Shown in pieces: positions 22,955 through 35,829 of a DNA stretch of 64,000 bases. The first letter of the stretch is position 1. Every line of letters begins with the position of its first letter. A program made the position numbers and the translations under genes. The stretch covers positions 32,969,958-33,033,957 of the forward strand of contig NC_089722.1 in assembly GCF_035083965.1 (NCBI RefSeq). The letters are read 5' to 3'. The notes beneath the pieces are model-generated. The model was not told the origin of the DNA. It did not search any database and was given only the letters and a program-made list of their open reading frames with translations. The stretch is from Branchiostoma lanceolatum (taxonomy: Eukaryota > Chordata > Leptocardii > Amphioxiformes > Branchiostomatidae).

Positions 22955-23045
22955 ACTGGGGGAGGGGGAAATCGACCTGGGGGGGGGGGGGGCGAAACGT
23001 CTTTAACAAAGGACCTGGGGGGGGGGGGACGTCTTTAACCAAGGA
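22955..23045 (+). repeat. Two G-run repeats with quadruplex potential
   Basis: CGACCTGGGGGGGG and GGACCTGGGGGGGG, each followed by an ACGTCTTTAAC word, form a direct duplication of about 40 bp preceded by a GGGGGAGGGGG run. Runs of 11 or more G are close enough together to form intramolecular quadruplexes on the plus strand. Confidence 0.7.
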
Positions 23046-25239
23046 ATGTTTCAAATATGTTGCAGGCAACCAGTAGCCAACCTTACAGACCAGCACCCAA
23101 CCATAGCGGGCCTAATTCTCCACTTAGGACTGAGGTCAGATATGATTGGCTGTTGGTCTGCCAGGATCTCAACCCAAAATACCAGGTACCAGGTTCCCCA
23201 CCTCCATAGACTATGCAGAGGCACTTCAGCTGCATTGAGAACTGTACACAGACTTATCCATAGCACTTCCCGGTATGTCTTGTTCAATTGATTTTATCAA
23301 TTGCTTTGATCAATTGATTTTATCAGTTGACTAGAAAGTACATGAACTTGATGCTACAATAGTCCCCGGCCCTCAGGCATGAGGATGGGACTAGGTACGG
23401 TAAGATACTAGAAACTAAATGTATCTTTTTTTATGGTAAGATTCAGCTTAGCCCTCAACACGCTTACATCATGTTCAACCTCATCTTAGGACTGACAACA
23501 TAGTACATGCAGTTGTGTTTTTGTCATGTGATCTTACAATATCCAAACTATTTTTAAATTTTTCTCCAGGGTCATGAAGGCCGGTCTCGCGGAGCCTTCC
23601 AAGAAAGGCTATAGAAGCCTGGAACATGAAGCTAGGTGCAGGGGAAGACTAGTAAGAGATTGTCATCATAGAGGAAGGACTGTCCATCAGTCTGTGCAAA
23701 GTACAGCATAATTTAGGCATGTGTTCCTGTTAGTTATACACCAGCAATGTTAAACATGAATGGAATGGATATTGTTAGATGAATAGACATTGGAGGACAT
23801 GTGTACATGAACTCTTCAATTAAGGACACATTTTTTTACCCTGTATTTTGATATATTTTGAACAACAGCATTCTTCCATGGTTGAGTTTCATATCCTTGT
23901 ACACCAGCTATTGTTAAGCTGAACATTACTGCAAGTCCAAACATGCTATTTAGCTGCTATATGTTTTGTTTTTTTGTTATCGGCTAACAAGGTCCACTTT
24001 GCGATTGGAACATTATGGTGGCAAGTACTCGCAGTTCTTTTTTTCAGGCCAAATTTTGTGTGACCTTTCCATCAAATCATTATACTGCTTGGCACCTTTT
24101 CTTGGCACCTTTACACCCTTTCCAAGAACCGGAATGTGGAGTTAGTGTTAAGCAATATATTGTCCGAGCATGAAAATTCTATTGATGAGGAAAATTACGA
24201 AAAAGATTAGAAAATGTGTCATTCAACGTTTGCCAATTTTATTTTCAAGGCAGTAAAGATAATAAGATGTGAGGGTGCTTATCTTTTACAATTAACTGTA
24301 TGTTGCATTTTAGTACTCTTACAAAGCAGCTTGTCTTCTCTTATGTGTGTTCAAGAAATGAATCATATATTTTGAAAATGTGCAATTTGTAAGTATTTTT
24401 CATTTAGCCTAAGTCAGGAAGTACTTACATGTAGTATTACATTAGGCCATGTTGCTTTGATTATACAGATTACATCCTCTGGGATACCCAAAACCGATGT
24501 GAACATGCGAATATGAACACAATATGAATGGTGGCTTTTAAAAATGTTATCTTCAATACATGAATATCAAAGCTGAACAATTCCTTTCAATCTATTGTAA
24601 GTTGTCTTTCGTGTACATTGTACTTAAAGCTAGGATATAGTACAAAACCTGTTAATGTTGAAATTAGCCCGGAATGAACTTGAAATGAACTGTCTTCACC
24701 TACATGCTGTACAAAATAAAATGTATATACCTAGCCTCACAATTAGGATCTGTATTTTCAGTGATACATGCACAAGCTAATGGATCATTTTAAAACCTGA
24801 GACGCCATTTAATGTGCACTACTTCGTATAAAAGTTGTACCTTTACGTGTACATGTGTGTGCGGATAGTTGTTGTGATGATGAAGAAACAAGCCACTGAT
24901 CAAAGGAGTGGTTGTATTTTATCAAACAATCGTAAACTAAAGTTCCATGATCTTAAATAATACGCTGATAATACGCTACAAGATTTACTCCCTGTCTCAA
25001 GAGCTATCTGCCTCTAAAATCACGGCCATAGCATGTCCACGGCACGAGATATCAAACAAGATATGAAAGTGTCGTTGCAGTACCCCGGAAACCCACTAGG
25101 ACGCCTATTATCAAACCTTCGTTTTCCAGATATTAGTATCTTCTGGAGTGACTTGGCAATCAAAAAGAGTTAAGCAGCCCCGAAAACATGTCTTTCTTGA
25201 CATTTCTTTAATACGGTGTATATGTTTCTTTACATCCGT
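23046..25239. other. No gene recognised
   Basis: A short duplicated word CAATTGATTTTATCA occurs at about 23284 and 23312. Some possible splice-like boundaries exist around 23060-23170 and 23570-23660, but the peptide they would encode matches no family I know. The rest is AT-rich. Confidence 0.3.
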
Positions 25240-26135
25240 ATTCCATATTCAAATCAACACAAGTAAATATATATCTAAAACTGGGATAACATACAATTCT
25301 GGGTAGCTGTAAACTACTTCAATTTCCCTGCAAAGAAAAGGGTCATAAAACGATTCTAGATCTGTCGTTATCGATCAGGAACTCCGTACAACTCATATTT
25401 GACAAATAAACGCAGGTTAGACATACTTCCAACCGGGATAGCCTACGATAGTGGGTACAAGAAACTGACTTTAGTTTTTCTGTAGATAAAACGCACTATA
25501 CACGGTACTCCGCACTGCAGTATGCTGAAGCGTTTAGAGTCATAGATCGTATATAAATCAACGCAGGGTCAAAATATTTCAATCCGGGATAGTCAACAAT
25601 ACTGGGTACCTGAAAATAACTTCAGTTTTCCAGTAGATAAAACGATTCTTTTGCAATCGATCGCGAACATGTTTTTTTCTCAGTCGCACATAACAGTTAC
25701 CGCGGGGTCGCACGCACTACACACTTTTCGGTACTCCGTACGGCAGTATGCTGAAGCGTTTAGAGTCATAGATCGTATATAAATCAACGCAGGGTCAAAA
25801 TATTTCAATCCGGGATAGTCAACAATACTGGGTACCTGAAAATAACTTCAGTTTTCCAGTAGATAAAACGATTCTTTTGTAATCGATCGCGAACCTGTTT
25901 TTTTTTTCAGTCGCACATAACAGTTACCGCGGGGTCACACGCACTATACACACTTTTCGGTACTCCGTACGGCAGTATGCTGAATCGTTTAGAGTCAGAG
26001 ATCGTATATAAATCAACGCAGGGTCAAAATATTTCAAACCGGGATAGTCAATAATACTGGGTACCTGAAAATAACCTCAGTTTTCCTGTAGATAAAACGA
26101 TTCTTTTGCAATCGATCGCGAACATGTTTTTTTCC
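25240..26135 (+). repeat. Satellite array, about 228-bp unit, four copies
   Basis: The landmark GCAGTATGCTGAAGCGTTTA falls at about 25517 and 25743, with a one-base variant at 25972, spaced 226 and 229 bp. A more diverged first copy begins near 25240. Each later unit holds GATCGTATATAAATCAACGC, CCGGGATAGTCAA and TAAAACGATTCTTTTG. The array ends sharply near 26135 in TCTCGAGCTCGGCGG. Confidence 0.85.
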
Positions 26136-28774
26136 CAGCCGTTCTCGAGCTCGGCGGCGGGCACTATTTATCTGTACGGTGGACAAGGCACTTCGTGTCG
26201 TGATGGCTTATTGCTGTTGTGTAACCATGGCCTTTTTTAATTGTTTTGAGTTGGGAAAAATGTGGCCATGAATTGTAGCATACTGGAATCAATCAGCCAG
26301 GCTTACAATATGATTTCCATCGTAATGGGGGCTTGACTAAAATCCTGGTTATTGGATCTTATTGATGTTACTGGAAGAATGCAGGGAGGATCACAACAGG
26401 TGGAACCCAAGTCAGGTATCGACACTCCTGGTCCAGTTGATACAACCACGAGAGGTGAAGCCATGCCCGGCGTCGTCAGCCCCATACATTCTGAGGAGAA
26501 TGACTGTGTCTCCGTAGGCCGAGCAAATACATGTAGCTAGACAGAGCTCAACAGGATGATGCCTTTTCTTTCATAAGCTATTGAAATATTTCATTCCAGG
26601 TAATTAACACTCTTTGATAGAGGTATTACCTTCTATTCCAAGAATTTTGCTTTAATGTGCTCCCAACGTTTTATAGTGGAGCACCTACATTTTTCCTGCT
26701 TCGCCCAATTTTTAGGGCTAGTAGTGCTTATAAGTAAAAAAGTTATAAGTAATTAGACTGACTTATTATCATTATGTAGCCAAATGATGTTGACCAATTG
26801 GGAAGGCTGCATTTTGCCATAACGATTTGCCATCAGTATTGCTCCATTATGATTCCCTTTTGTCTGCTGGCTGTACATGTACAATATGGTAGGGGGAGGG
26901 GTGAAGTTAAAAAGTAAGATTGATAAATGATGTCCTTGTTTATAGAATTTACCTTCGCTGATTTTGATTGAATCTGCTTTTTACCATATTTTGAAAGAAA
27001 CAAATCTGAATATACTGAAAGTGGACCTGTTAATTTTAACTTGACCTATGAGTATGTATGACTTGACAAATGGATCAAGTTCTGTAAGATTACAAGATTT
27101 ATACATGTATTTTACGTAGGGCTTCGCTCACTCTGTGGTTTAGGCGTTGGTTACAGGAACCAACCATGCCCAACACAAGGCTATATTACCACAATATCCA
27201 TTGTCAATAAACACTATCTATTATCCAGAATATGATCTTTGCATTCTTATCCATAGTGGACCTGTCTTTGAGTCAAATGTGAAATGACATGTACCCTTCT
27301 ATGCACATAATTACCAGTCAGGAAAAGACACAATCACCACTAGGACTGAAATGTCAGAAACGTCAGTAAATTTATTGAAACATTTCTTTATCTATTAAAG
27401 AACTGATGTTGAAAACATCACTTACAAGGCTACAAACAAATAGCAGTAGTTCTTTGGGAAATATATATATAATGTGATAATATATAACATACAGGCCATA
27501 GGACGGACCAAAAATACTCCACATGACTTTTACACTTTTTCACCAAATGTATAAACTGTTTTCTCAAAGCTGGTTTTAATGTAGATGTAGCTTGCCAGGA
27601 CCATCATAATGTTAGCAGACAGGGAAGGGGTGGTTCAGTTGGGCCTGCTGTCTTCATGCACATCAATGGTTCAGCCATGTGTTGACTTCCACGGTGTGAC
27701 TTCTGGGACCTATGACAGGAAAAAAGGAAGAATTTAATTTAAATCATGTCCTACATGTAGATTCAACCATACAGTATGCAGTATTTTACCTGTTACAGGG
27801 AGTTACAATGTAAGGAGATTGTCGACCACTGTGGATACTCCTACCCATGATTATAAATTGATAGTTTAAACTGTGACCCTCAACATATGTGTAAATCATT
27901 AAGGACATTTAACGCTTTCACATATGTACATTCAAACTTTCTTCCATGATTTGTCAATTGATACTGGTAAGCTGAGATTTTACAGACAATGTAAAACCGT
28001 ATATTGTATTGAGAAATATCTTGAACTTTGAGCAGCGCTCTGCTACCTATAAGATTAGAATCACATGTAGTTTGTCTTCCAGTCAAACCCAACAAAACTA
28101 GCACCATGTACATTTTAGAATGTAGCATAACAATCATATAGGTCATCATTTAGAAATCGTTTTCTAACATTTCACAGTTGGCAACTTTCCATACACTGAA
28201 TATGGCCTTCGAGAAAAAGGGAGCTACCTGGTACACTGGTACAAGGGCTAGGCTAGTGGGTTGGGGTACCTCAGCAGGCTACCATTTCTTGGCTTCAACC
28301 CTATAGCTATGTATGGGAGTTTGGACTCTTATACTCATGATCAGTATCTCCTTGAGGAAAAAATGGGTCAAGCTGTGGGTTATCCTGATTGAATCACGGT
28401 TATAGCGGTCGCCCAACACTGGTCAGCCCCTAAAAAAGGTCCGGACAGCAGGGATTTGCGTTAAACAGAATACAGCTAGATGTGGGTGGGTTGGAGGGAA
28501 GGCACCTGCTCATCATATTGCTGGGAGATGAGGGTAGGGGGTGGTGGTTGGTGGCAGCAATGAAGATCTCGACCAAGACTGGTAGAAAAGCCATCCATTA
28601 TAAACAAAATTCTATAATATACAATTTAGAGTGTAAGGGGAGGGGTACAAGTAGAAAATTAATAAATAAAACTGGAAGTTGGATGGGCCAAGCAATGAGA
28701 GAGCCATTGTATGACACAAATTCAAAACTACTCACAGTCTCACACTAACTGAGTGTGCCTGAATGCATTAGCTT
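26136..28774. other. No gene recognised
   Basis: An overlapping pair of 60-residue frames at 26303-26540 is open on both strands but shows no domain. The rest is AT-rich intergenic or intronic DNA. Confidence 0.3.
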
Positions 28775-28864
28775 GGAGTCCTGTCTTCTTAGCTTTAGTC
28801 CGCTACTCCTTGACGAGGAGCACAGCTTGGGTAGTGGACTAAAGCTAAGAAGGCTGGACTCCCG
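28775..28864. repeat. 34-bp inverted repeat (hairpin)
   Basis: Left arm GGAGTCCTGTCTTCTTAGCT onward and right arm ending GCTAAGAAGGCTGGACTCC pair at about 30 of 34 positions around an 18-base spacer. This may be a tiny foldback element or a structured RNA stem. Confidence 0.7.
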
Positions 28865-31004
28865 GGTATAAATGTGTGTGTGTTTGTACAATGTTTAGCG
28901 TCATTTGTGTTGTTCCTTTTTTTGTGCAGGATACACGTGCCACTATGCTGTAGCCTGTAGGCCTGACTAGCAGTATACTAGTATTGTATAGGTACAGGGA
29001 AGATAACCGTGTATTCCATGTTTAAAAAACTGGTCCTGTCTGTGTTCACTGTGGTGCATGCTCATTGCCCATCCCCCCTCCCACACACCCATCCATTCCC
29101 ATCCCCCAGGTAAGGGGAAAGACAGGTAACGTTACCACATTCTATAGTATTCTCCAAGCAGGTTTCGGTCGAGTAGGGTAGGAGTGTCCAGGATTTTTAA
29201 TGTCTCTCTCCCTTCATATTTGCCACCAAATGCATAAGGGTGGGGCATTCCTTTCAGAATCAGTGTCGCTGTCCCGCCCTGCATACCATTAATTCATTGT
29301 TTGGCAAATCCTTTATTTGCAAGGGATTATCCGCATCTGCCACACTAGCTGGGGTAAGTGTCCAGCCAGCCGTGCTGGCCCCATGCTGCCCCCATGCTGC
29401 CGTCTTTATAGCTAGTGTTTTTTGTTTGTTTTTCGTTTACAAACACTTCAATTTTCCCCAAATATGACAAAAGAATGAAAGCAACGTATGTGAAATAAAC
29501 GTGTTTATGTTTTGAACTGTAATTAAATATTGTTGCAAATTAGCCGAATGTCAGAGCACTATGAGGTTTTTTTCTCGAGGAACTTAACCAGTACCATCTT
29601 GTACCGACTGATACACAAACAAATCAATAGCAAATCAAGTACAAGGATGTATCAAAATCACACGGTGAGCTATGGGGAGACTGAAAGAGCAGAAAACAGA
29701 CATGCATTTACAAAGTTTATACACACGTTGGACCTTGGGCAAGACCAGAGACACCCACAGCGGGCAATCAGAAACTATGAACAGTAAATCTAAGCTGTGT
29801 CAGACTCCGTGCATGTTACAAATCGGCCATAATGTGTCAGAGTCATTATATCTAAAAGGCTTGAAGCATTCTGTTCTGTCGCAGAGGTGAGGGGAGAGAG
29901 ACTCGATATCTCCAGGGCACTGTGAGTGAACCCCGCCTACCCAGAGAGCTCAGCCTGCTCGGGGTGTTGGTTCACCCCATTGGATTAAACTACGGTGGCG
30001 GCGAAACTACGGTGGCTGCGAAACTCTATATCAGTATATGGCAGCTAAAAAGACAATCTGACAGAAGCGGGTCAATATAGCAGACTGGGCCCGGTAGAAC
30101 ACACCTAAGCCAGCCCGTAGAGACGGGTGACCAGGCTAACCCTGCTCGACCAGGACCTCTGCTTGGAGAGTAACCCCAATCCCCCAGCAAAGTCATCAGT
30201 ACTAGTTACCTTCCCGCCAGCCCAACCTCACATTGAGATTATTGACCCATCTTTTCCTCAACGATATTCTATTAAAGGCCGAACCCCCATGAATAGTCTT
30301 GGGGCCCAGAAAGGGTATCATGTTGAGGTAAAACACCCCACTAGCCCAGCTCACCTTTTTCGGGAACCCACAGTTAACAAATGTCACGAGCATTTGTATA
30401 TTTATATTACAATCAGGAGAGGGCTGATACTGGTTAGGTATTTCTATCTCTGTCGTTGTATTCAAAAGGTTAAAGCATAGTCGCTACGAGGAGTCTTGTA
30501 CCATATGATTTGTACCAGTCAGGAAAAAAAAACACATCCAGTTTCAGTTTGTGTTTAGGTAGTACTGTGCATCGAAAATATCGTTGTGATTTATTTATTT
30601 ATTTATTTATGTCACACATTTATTTATTGATGGCACACATCCTCGCATTGTTCACCTTGACACATGCAGTATGGTGAGTATAATATTTGCAGGTGACTGG
30701 GTACCAACAACCAACCAAGGGACCTTCTTGACCCGATAAAGAACGTTATAGTCTTGGTTATGGTCCGCCAATGTAAAATTATATGGCTGTCAACACATAT
30801 AGCGTACCATTACAGTATAACTGTTTAAATATGCGATCAAAGGGATTCGGGATATATTTGTCCTTACCTGCATCGATGCAAGGAGATACAGAGCAAATGT
30901 TACTTGCAACAAGCATTTTTTTTGTCTTACCTTTTGGGTTGTTAATTTCCCATTTCCTCCGTATGTAGTGGTCCATGTGGGCCCTGGTCGTCCTCGGCAT
31001 CGCA
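28865..31004. other. No gene recognised; TTTA microsatellite
   Basis: 29040-29110 is C-rich. 29930-30130 is GC-rich with an inverted GTGAACCCC and GGTTCACCCC pair. A (TTTA)n run lies at about 30592-30612. The 117-residue plus-strand frame at 30127-30480 is proline-rich at the start and has no recognised domain. Confidence 0.3.
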
Positions 31005-31235
31005 GCCGCCATTTTGAAACGTTCGGTGCAGGTCACGGCTATCCCATCAGCCTGTGCGCAGGCCGGAGCCACAGCCTGCGCGCCGGAGCCAATATCTTTA
31101 TGCTCCATAGTTATCGTGAATTAACGTCCTTCAGAGGACGGGAGGACGTACTCTGGTACCATAGCTATGCACTTATTGCTTTGCCTATAAAACCATTACT
31201 ATCGAGAATTGGATATGTACCGGGTGCACCATCTT
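31005..31235 (+). repeat. Interspersed repeat, copy 2 (inverted to 20840-21060)
   Basis: Begins with CGCCATTTTGAAACGTTC and ends at GAATTGGATATGTACCGGGT. It is the reverse complement relative of 20840-21060 and sits just upstream of the decayed gene at 31464. Confidence 0.7.
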
Positions 31236-31463
31236 TGTGTATGAAGGTGGGTTTTGTACATTTGTACATACATGTGACATACATGGACATTGATAATTTC
31301 TATAATTGTTGCAATGTTGATTACCTTCTGAAAGTTACTGTTTTGGGGTAATCACGTCCGCATCCCAGCTTCTTTATAAGAGCTAAGTTTTCAGACTAAT
31401 ATAAAATGCAAAGAATATACACCAAGGAATATGAACAAAGGTGTTTCTTTTTTCTATAAGCAG

Positions 31464-34400
31464 GAGGAGAGGATTAGATTATGAGATCCAAAAGAAGTCT
31501 GCAAGGCGAGTGTCTGAAGAAATAGAGGACATCCAGAAGAGACAAAACACTGAAAGTTACATGGTATGCAGAACACTATGTATTGATGTATCTATAAGTA
31601 GACATACATATTAAAGGTGCACTGTATACTCAATCAAACTTATGCTAGCATAGGTAAATAGAGTTAGTTTACATGTCTGAGTGTTGGAAAAGGTTTAATT
31701 CACTTTTGTTGTGTTAACATCATTTGATTTCTTTGCACCAATGAACACCAAGGTATCTGACAGCAGACTGGAAAATCTTGGCGACAATCCTGGGCATCAA
31801 CGGAGCCAGCAGTAAAAACTTCTGCTTGTGGTGCCATTGTAAGAAGGATGAAATCTGTGACTTCGACAGTAAGTACCCATGCAGAAATTTTAAAAGACGA
31901 TTTAAGTAAAGGAATATGCTGTGCGATGGAGAAAAAAAGAATACAACATGTAGATGTAGCTGTACCACAATCTTAGAGTTTTATATGCAAAGCTAAATAG
32001 TGCCAGCTAAATGTTGACTTATTTCAAAATTTGTATACAATGAGACACAAAATGGGCTAACATTAAGTAACAACACTTTGCTATAATACAAATGCACAAT
32101 TACCTGCTTGTTGTTCATATGTTGTGTTTCAGTACCATATGACCACCTTCATAATAGGATGATAGTATACAGTAACCAAACATAATGACTTATAATTACC
32201 ATATATTTGATATTTTTGTTTGCATACAGAACAAAGCTGGAACATTTAGAGAAGAACAGACGACCACAGCCGTTACATCGGCCAGAGAGAGCACCATGGC
32301 CATGTTAATCATCCCCTGATGACCTTTGAATTGGATCGGATCGTTCCCGATGTTCTGCACCTGGTATATCTCTAGTAAAGAATTGTGCTCATTTTCATTG
32401 AAATCAGATGTAATCCTTGTATTTGTTTTGCCCAATGAATACTGTGATGTATGTATGTTTCAGATGATGAGGATAAGAGGAAAGCTCTTTAATCAGGTAA
32501 TTAACTTTTCCACTACTTGTTTTCTATGCACTTCTACCTTGTAAATATTGCATTTACTGAATATTCGAATCATAATATTCATCTATTTTGCAACAGGTTG
32601 TTATCTGGGCCATCAACCAGCGGAGAACAGTAGAGCTGGCATTTAAGCAATGAAGGAAACCGGTGTCCTCTTCAGTGATGAAAGGCACCGGTGACGATGG
32701 CCAGGGGTCTATAAAGACATGGATTCAGCACAATGCTAAGATCAATGTCTTCTTGTATCATATACTCACACATTTAGAACATTTTTCTTCAACTTTTTCT
32801 CTAAGGTATTACTACAAAAAGTAGGCTAACAGTGTTTTGATTAAATTTTACGGCAAAACAACTGGAGCGGATTTTTGCAAAACTCGACCTTCATGATGTG
32901 CTCCAGGACAGGTGGAGCCCTAATAGGCTGACTGTAGCCAGTCTGACTGTGAGGCAGCTGAAAGGCGAGCTGCAAAATCGTAGCCTGGAAATCTCACAAA
33001 AGAAGAGCGACCTTGTAGAAAGGTCAAATCAGTTCCTGAATAGCGATATGGTGTGTTTTGGTACCACATGACCATTTTTTTTCAACAGCTGATTTTTACA
33101 TCTGTTCATATATCCTTGCCTAGAGCTTCAAAACAAGTCCTATGAATCTGTGAAGTAATGTACTGTATATCTATTTGCAATTTTTCACAGATTCTACTAC
33201 CTGAAGAGGATAAGGCGAATGCAGAACAACCAAGCATCATTGTTGACAATGTCATCAAACTGTGGAAAGTAAGTTGTTTGATTCACACTCCCATCTATGA
33301 TAATGGTGGTTTGATTTCAGTTATACAATTTGGTAGCTAGTGCATGTTCAAATTAGCGTCAATTATCCATAAGTTTAACCTTACAGGATTTCGAGGAACT
33401 TACTGAATGCTTTCCAGACAAAAGCACGACGATGGGGGTGATCTTCAGTCGAGTGACGTTTGATAAGGTTAGTGCTACAACTAAGTGGTTAAAAAGCTGA
33501 TTTCGCAACATTATAGCAATACTGTCACTGTTTCAACTGTTTTTCATTTACTTTGTTTTCTTTGTTTTCAGCATGTACATGCACGCCATGATTTACCATG
33601 TCCCACAGTTTCTGAGAAAGTACAAGTACATTAACGACCTCTCATGTGAGAGCGTAGAGCAGGTGTGCATAATTTTTTACATAATGAGAATAGTAAGATG
33701 TACACGGAAATTATGACATAACAGCATATACATGCTTTCCACACGTTGTTAGCATTACCTTGAAGTGACTTTTAACGAAAAGCTACATGTGTTTCAGAGG
33801 TAAGATACTTAGAATGTTTATTCCGCCGTAGAAAACTACACCCAAAACAGGAGGTTCCAGCACGGCAGTCAGAATAGTGGCAGGGGTAGCAAGTGGACAG
33901 TCCAGGTATGCTGATGTCTGCTTTGCGTTTTCTTTCATCACCTTCCTCTAGACATGTAAGAAGAAGAAAGTAGTATATGTTCAATGTGTATTTTCTATTT
34001 TGAAGTTTGTAGTTGACCGTACGAAGGTTGCCATACTTGTTATTGCATCAATAAAGCTTCTATGTTCAATCTGAATCTATACATGCAGGTCATGGAGTAC
34101 GATAACAGGGACCTGTTTGCTATCCTCCATAACCTGGACAGGAAGAAGGCCATAATGGGTCCCAATGCTGCACAACGAAGCGCCAACTTGCAAGGTTTGT
34201 CATATGTAATTGTAACAGTTAGCTGCATGTTGGCTTTCTAGTAGGAATATCATAATTGTTATTGGTCAGACTGGTAGGTACATGAATGTCCCAACCATCC
34301 ATTCATTTATATATGGTTGCATCCAATATTGACTACATGTACTTTACCCATCTGAATGGCCTCTGTGTTATAAGTTTCCCTAAGGATTGTCTCTTATGTC

Positions 34401-34585
34401 ACATTTCAGCAAATTTGAGAAAATCAAAATATTTTATTAACATTTCAACAGAAGTGCAACAGAGGGAGGATGCAGCGGAAGAAGACTCTGAAGAGGAGGA
34501 CAGGGAAAACGTCGCAGAGGTGGATGGTGAAACGTTTGAAGAGGATTACGAGGAGGAAATGTTTGAAGAGGATGATGATGAATAA
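31464..34585 (+). pseudogene. Decayed multi-exon gene of an uncharacterised, possibly transposon-linked family with a SAP-like motif
   Basis: Twelve exon-like blocks with good AG and GT borders run in one direction: 31464-31563 (RRGLDYEIQKK), 31753-31868 (LTADWKILATILGINGASS then FCLWCHCKKDE), 32230-32363 (ending IVPDVLHL), 32464-32496, 32598 to about 32740, about 32853-33050, 33191-33268, 33387-33467, 33572-33662 (MYMHAMIYHVPQFLRKY), 33832-33905, 34089-34194 and 34452-34585 (acidic tail rich in E and D). From memory this order (DWKfl..lGi..a.S..C.WC, then vvPDxLHL, then YMHamxYHvPqFl) belongs to a large family spread irregularly through cnidarian, fish and lancelet genomes. The 32853-33050 block includes LTVRQLKGELQNRSLE followed by KKSDLVERS, like a SAP DNA-binding motif. 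Signs of decay: an in-frame TAG near 32248, a frame change and stops in the 32598 block, mismatched phases at several joins, and missing sequence between the first two blocks. The last join (34194 to 34452) is still in phase. Confidence 0.6.
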
Positions 34586-34821
34586 GCTTGATCTGATAGC
34601 TTTTCTTTTTACCTCTCATGACTGTTAATATTGTAAATTTGAAAGTACAAAATATTATTCTATATGTATTTGATTGTCAATGTTATGTTATTATTCATTT
34701 ATCATCCAGTGACCCCCTTTTCTCTTGAGCTATATGAAAAGCAACGAGAATAGATCAATGTACAAGAAACTCCTACCTTTTAGGATGGATCCTGTTTACA
34801 ACTTCTCTTCTGAGGGAAAGG

Positions 34822-34958
34822 GTGAGCCACCCTGGATCAGTGTGCTGTGTCTCCTGTAAATATGTAAAGAAAGGCATGTGTGATAAATTGTGAGCCACCC
34901 AGGATCATTGCTCTGTGCCTTCTGTAAAGATGTACAGAAAAGGCATGTATGATAAATT
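34822..34958 (+). repeat. Two tandem copies of a 68-bp unit
   Basis: GTGAGCCACCCTGGATCA at 34822 and GTGAGCCACCCAGGATCA at 34890, both continuing to an AAGGCATGT.TGATAAATT end. No coding meaning seen. Confidence 0.8.
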
Positions 34959-35269
34959 GACTTGCAATTTAATGTAGATTTATTAAGTACATACTATATC
35001 AAGAATACAAATATATACTATATTTGTGCAAAAAGGAGGAGATTTACAATCAGGATAAAGAGATGTGTCCTATGCTTCTTGCAGTATGGTAAATAAGTAT
35101 GTGTACCTTTTGGGATCAGTTTGAAGGTCGAAGTCTCTCTGCCCCCTACTTATGACACTATAGACGAGGGTTAATAATTGTATTTAAATATGTTTTCAGA
35201 GATACTTGTATTTAGAAATACTGCAATTGGCAAAACATTAAAGCAAACAGCAACAACTCTTAAACTTAC

Positions 35270-35404
35270 CCAAACCTCTCCTCTTCTTAGCTGCTCTCCA
35301 ACAACATCTTCCACGTTATACAGTTTCGGCGGTTTTCGCCGAGTCCGCCTCAAAAACTTGGCAAACTCTTTTTCACAAAGAAAATCACTGCCGTATGGGA
35401 ACAT
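35270..35404 (-). CDS. Candidate first coding exon of an unrecognised protein
   Basis: From ATG at 35404 a 45-codon frame runs to a strong donor (TGG, then GTAAGT) at 35269. The peptide begins MFPYGSDFLCEKEFAKFLRR and continues with RKPPKLYNVEDVVGEQL, which has the composition of a real globular or basic protein rather than of intergenic DNA. I do not recognise the family. No following exon was found downstream on the minus strand, so the call is tentative. The frame remains open upstream of the ATG, so the exon could also begin further right. Confidence 0.35.
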
Positions 35405-35829
35405 TGTTGTGATTGGAAGGAGATTGGAAAATATGTGTACAGGCAGTGATCTGGGGCAGTGATCTAAGAGGTGAGGTCTGCTTTGCAGCGCACATGTGCT
35501 CAGGGGTTCCCCCGAAGGACACCGCTTGTCAGTTATCCTGTTCCCTGAAGTTAGACTTGGCCACACGTCCCATACTATATACGGTACTACAGCTAGGCCA
35601 GGCAACGCAAGTTGGGTTACTGGGACCGGGGGATTCTGTAGTATTGCAGAGAAAACTTCAGACCAGGGATCTTGTGTGGGCACAACGCTACCTAGCGATA
35701 TATACAAGTATTGTTGCTCTCCGTGACTACTAAGGAGATTAGGGTATAATCCACACCAGGCTGTGAGTCAATTAACCCTGCATTTCCCGGCTGAATTGGC
35801 CCAGATCGTAATGACATGCTATCGTCATC

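Noticed and set aside
26303-26540. Paired 60-residue frames on both strands
   Set aside because: No domain, no splice support, and a length expected by chance.
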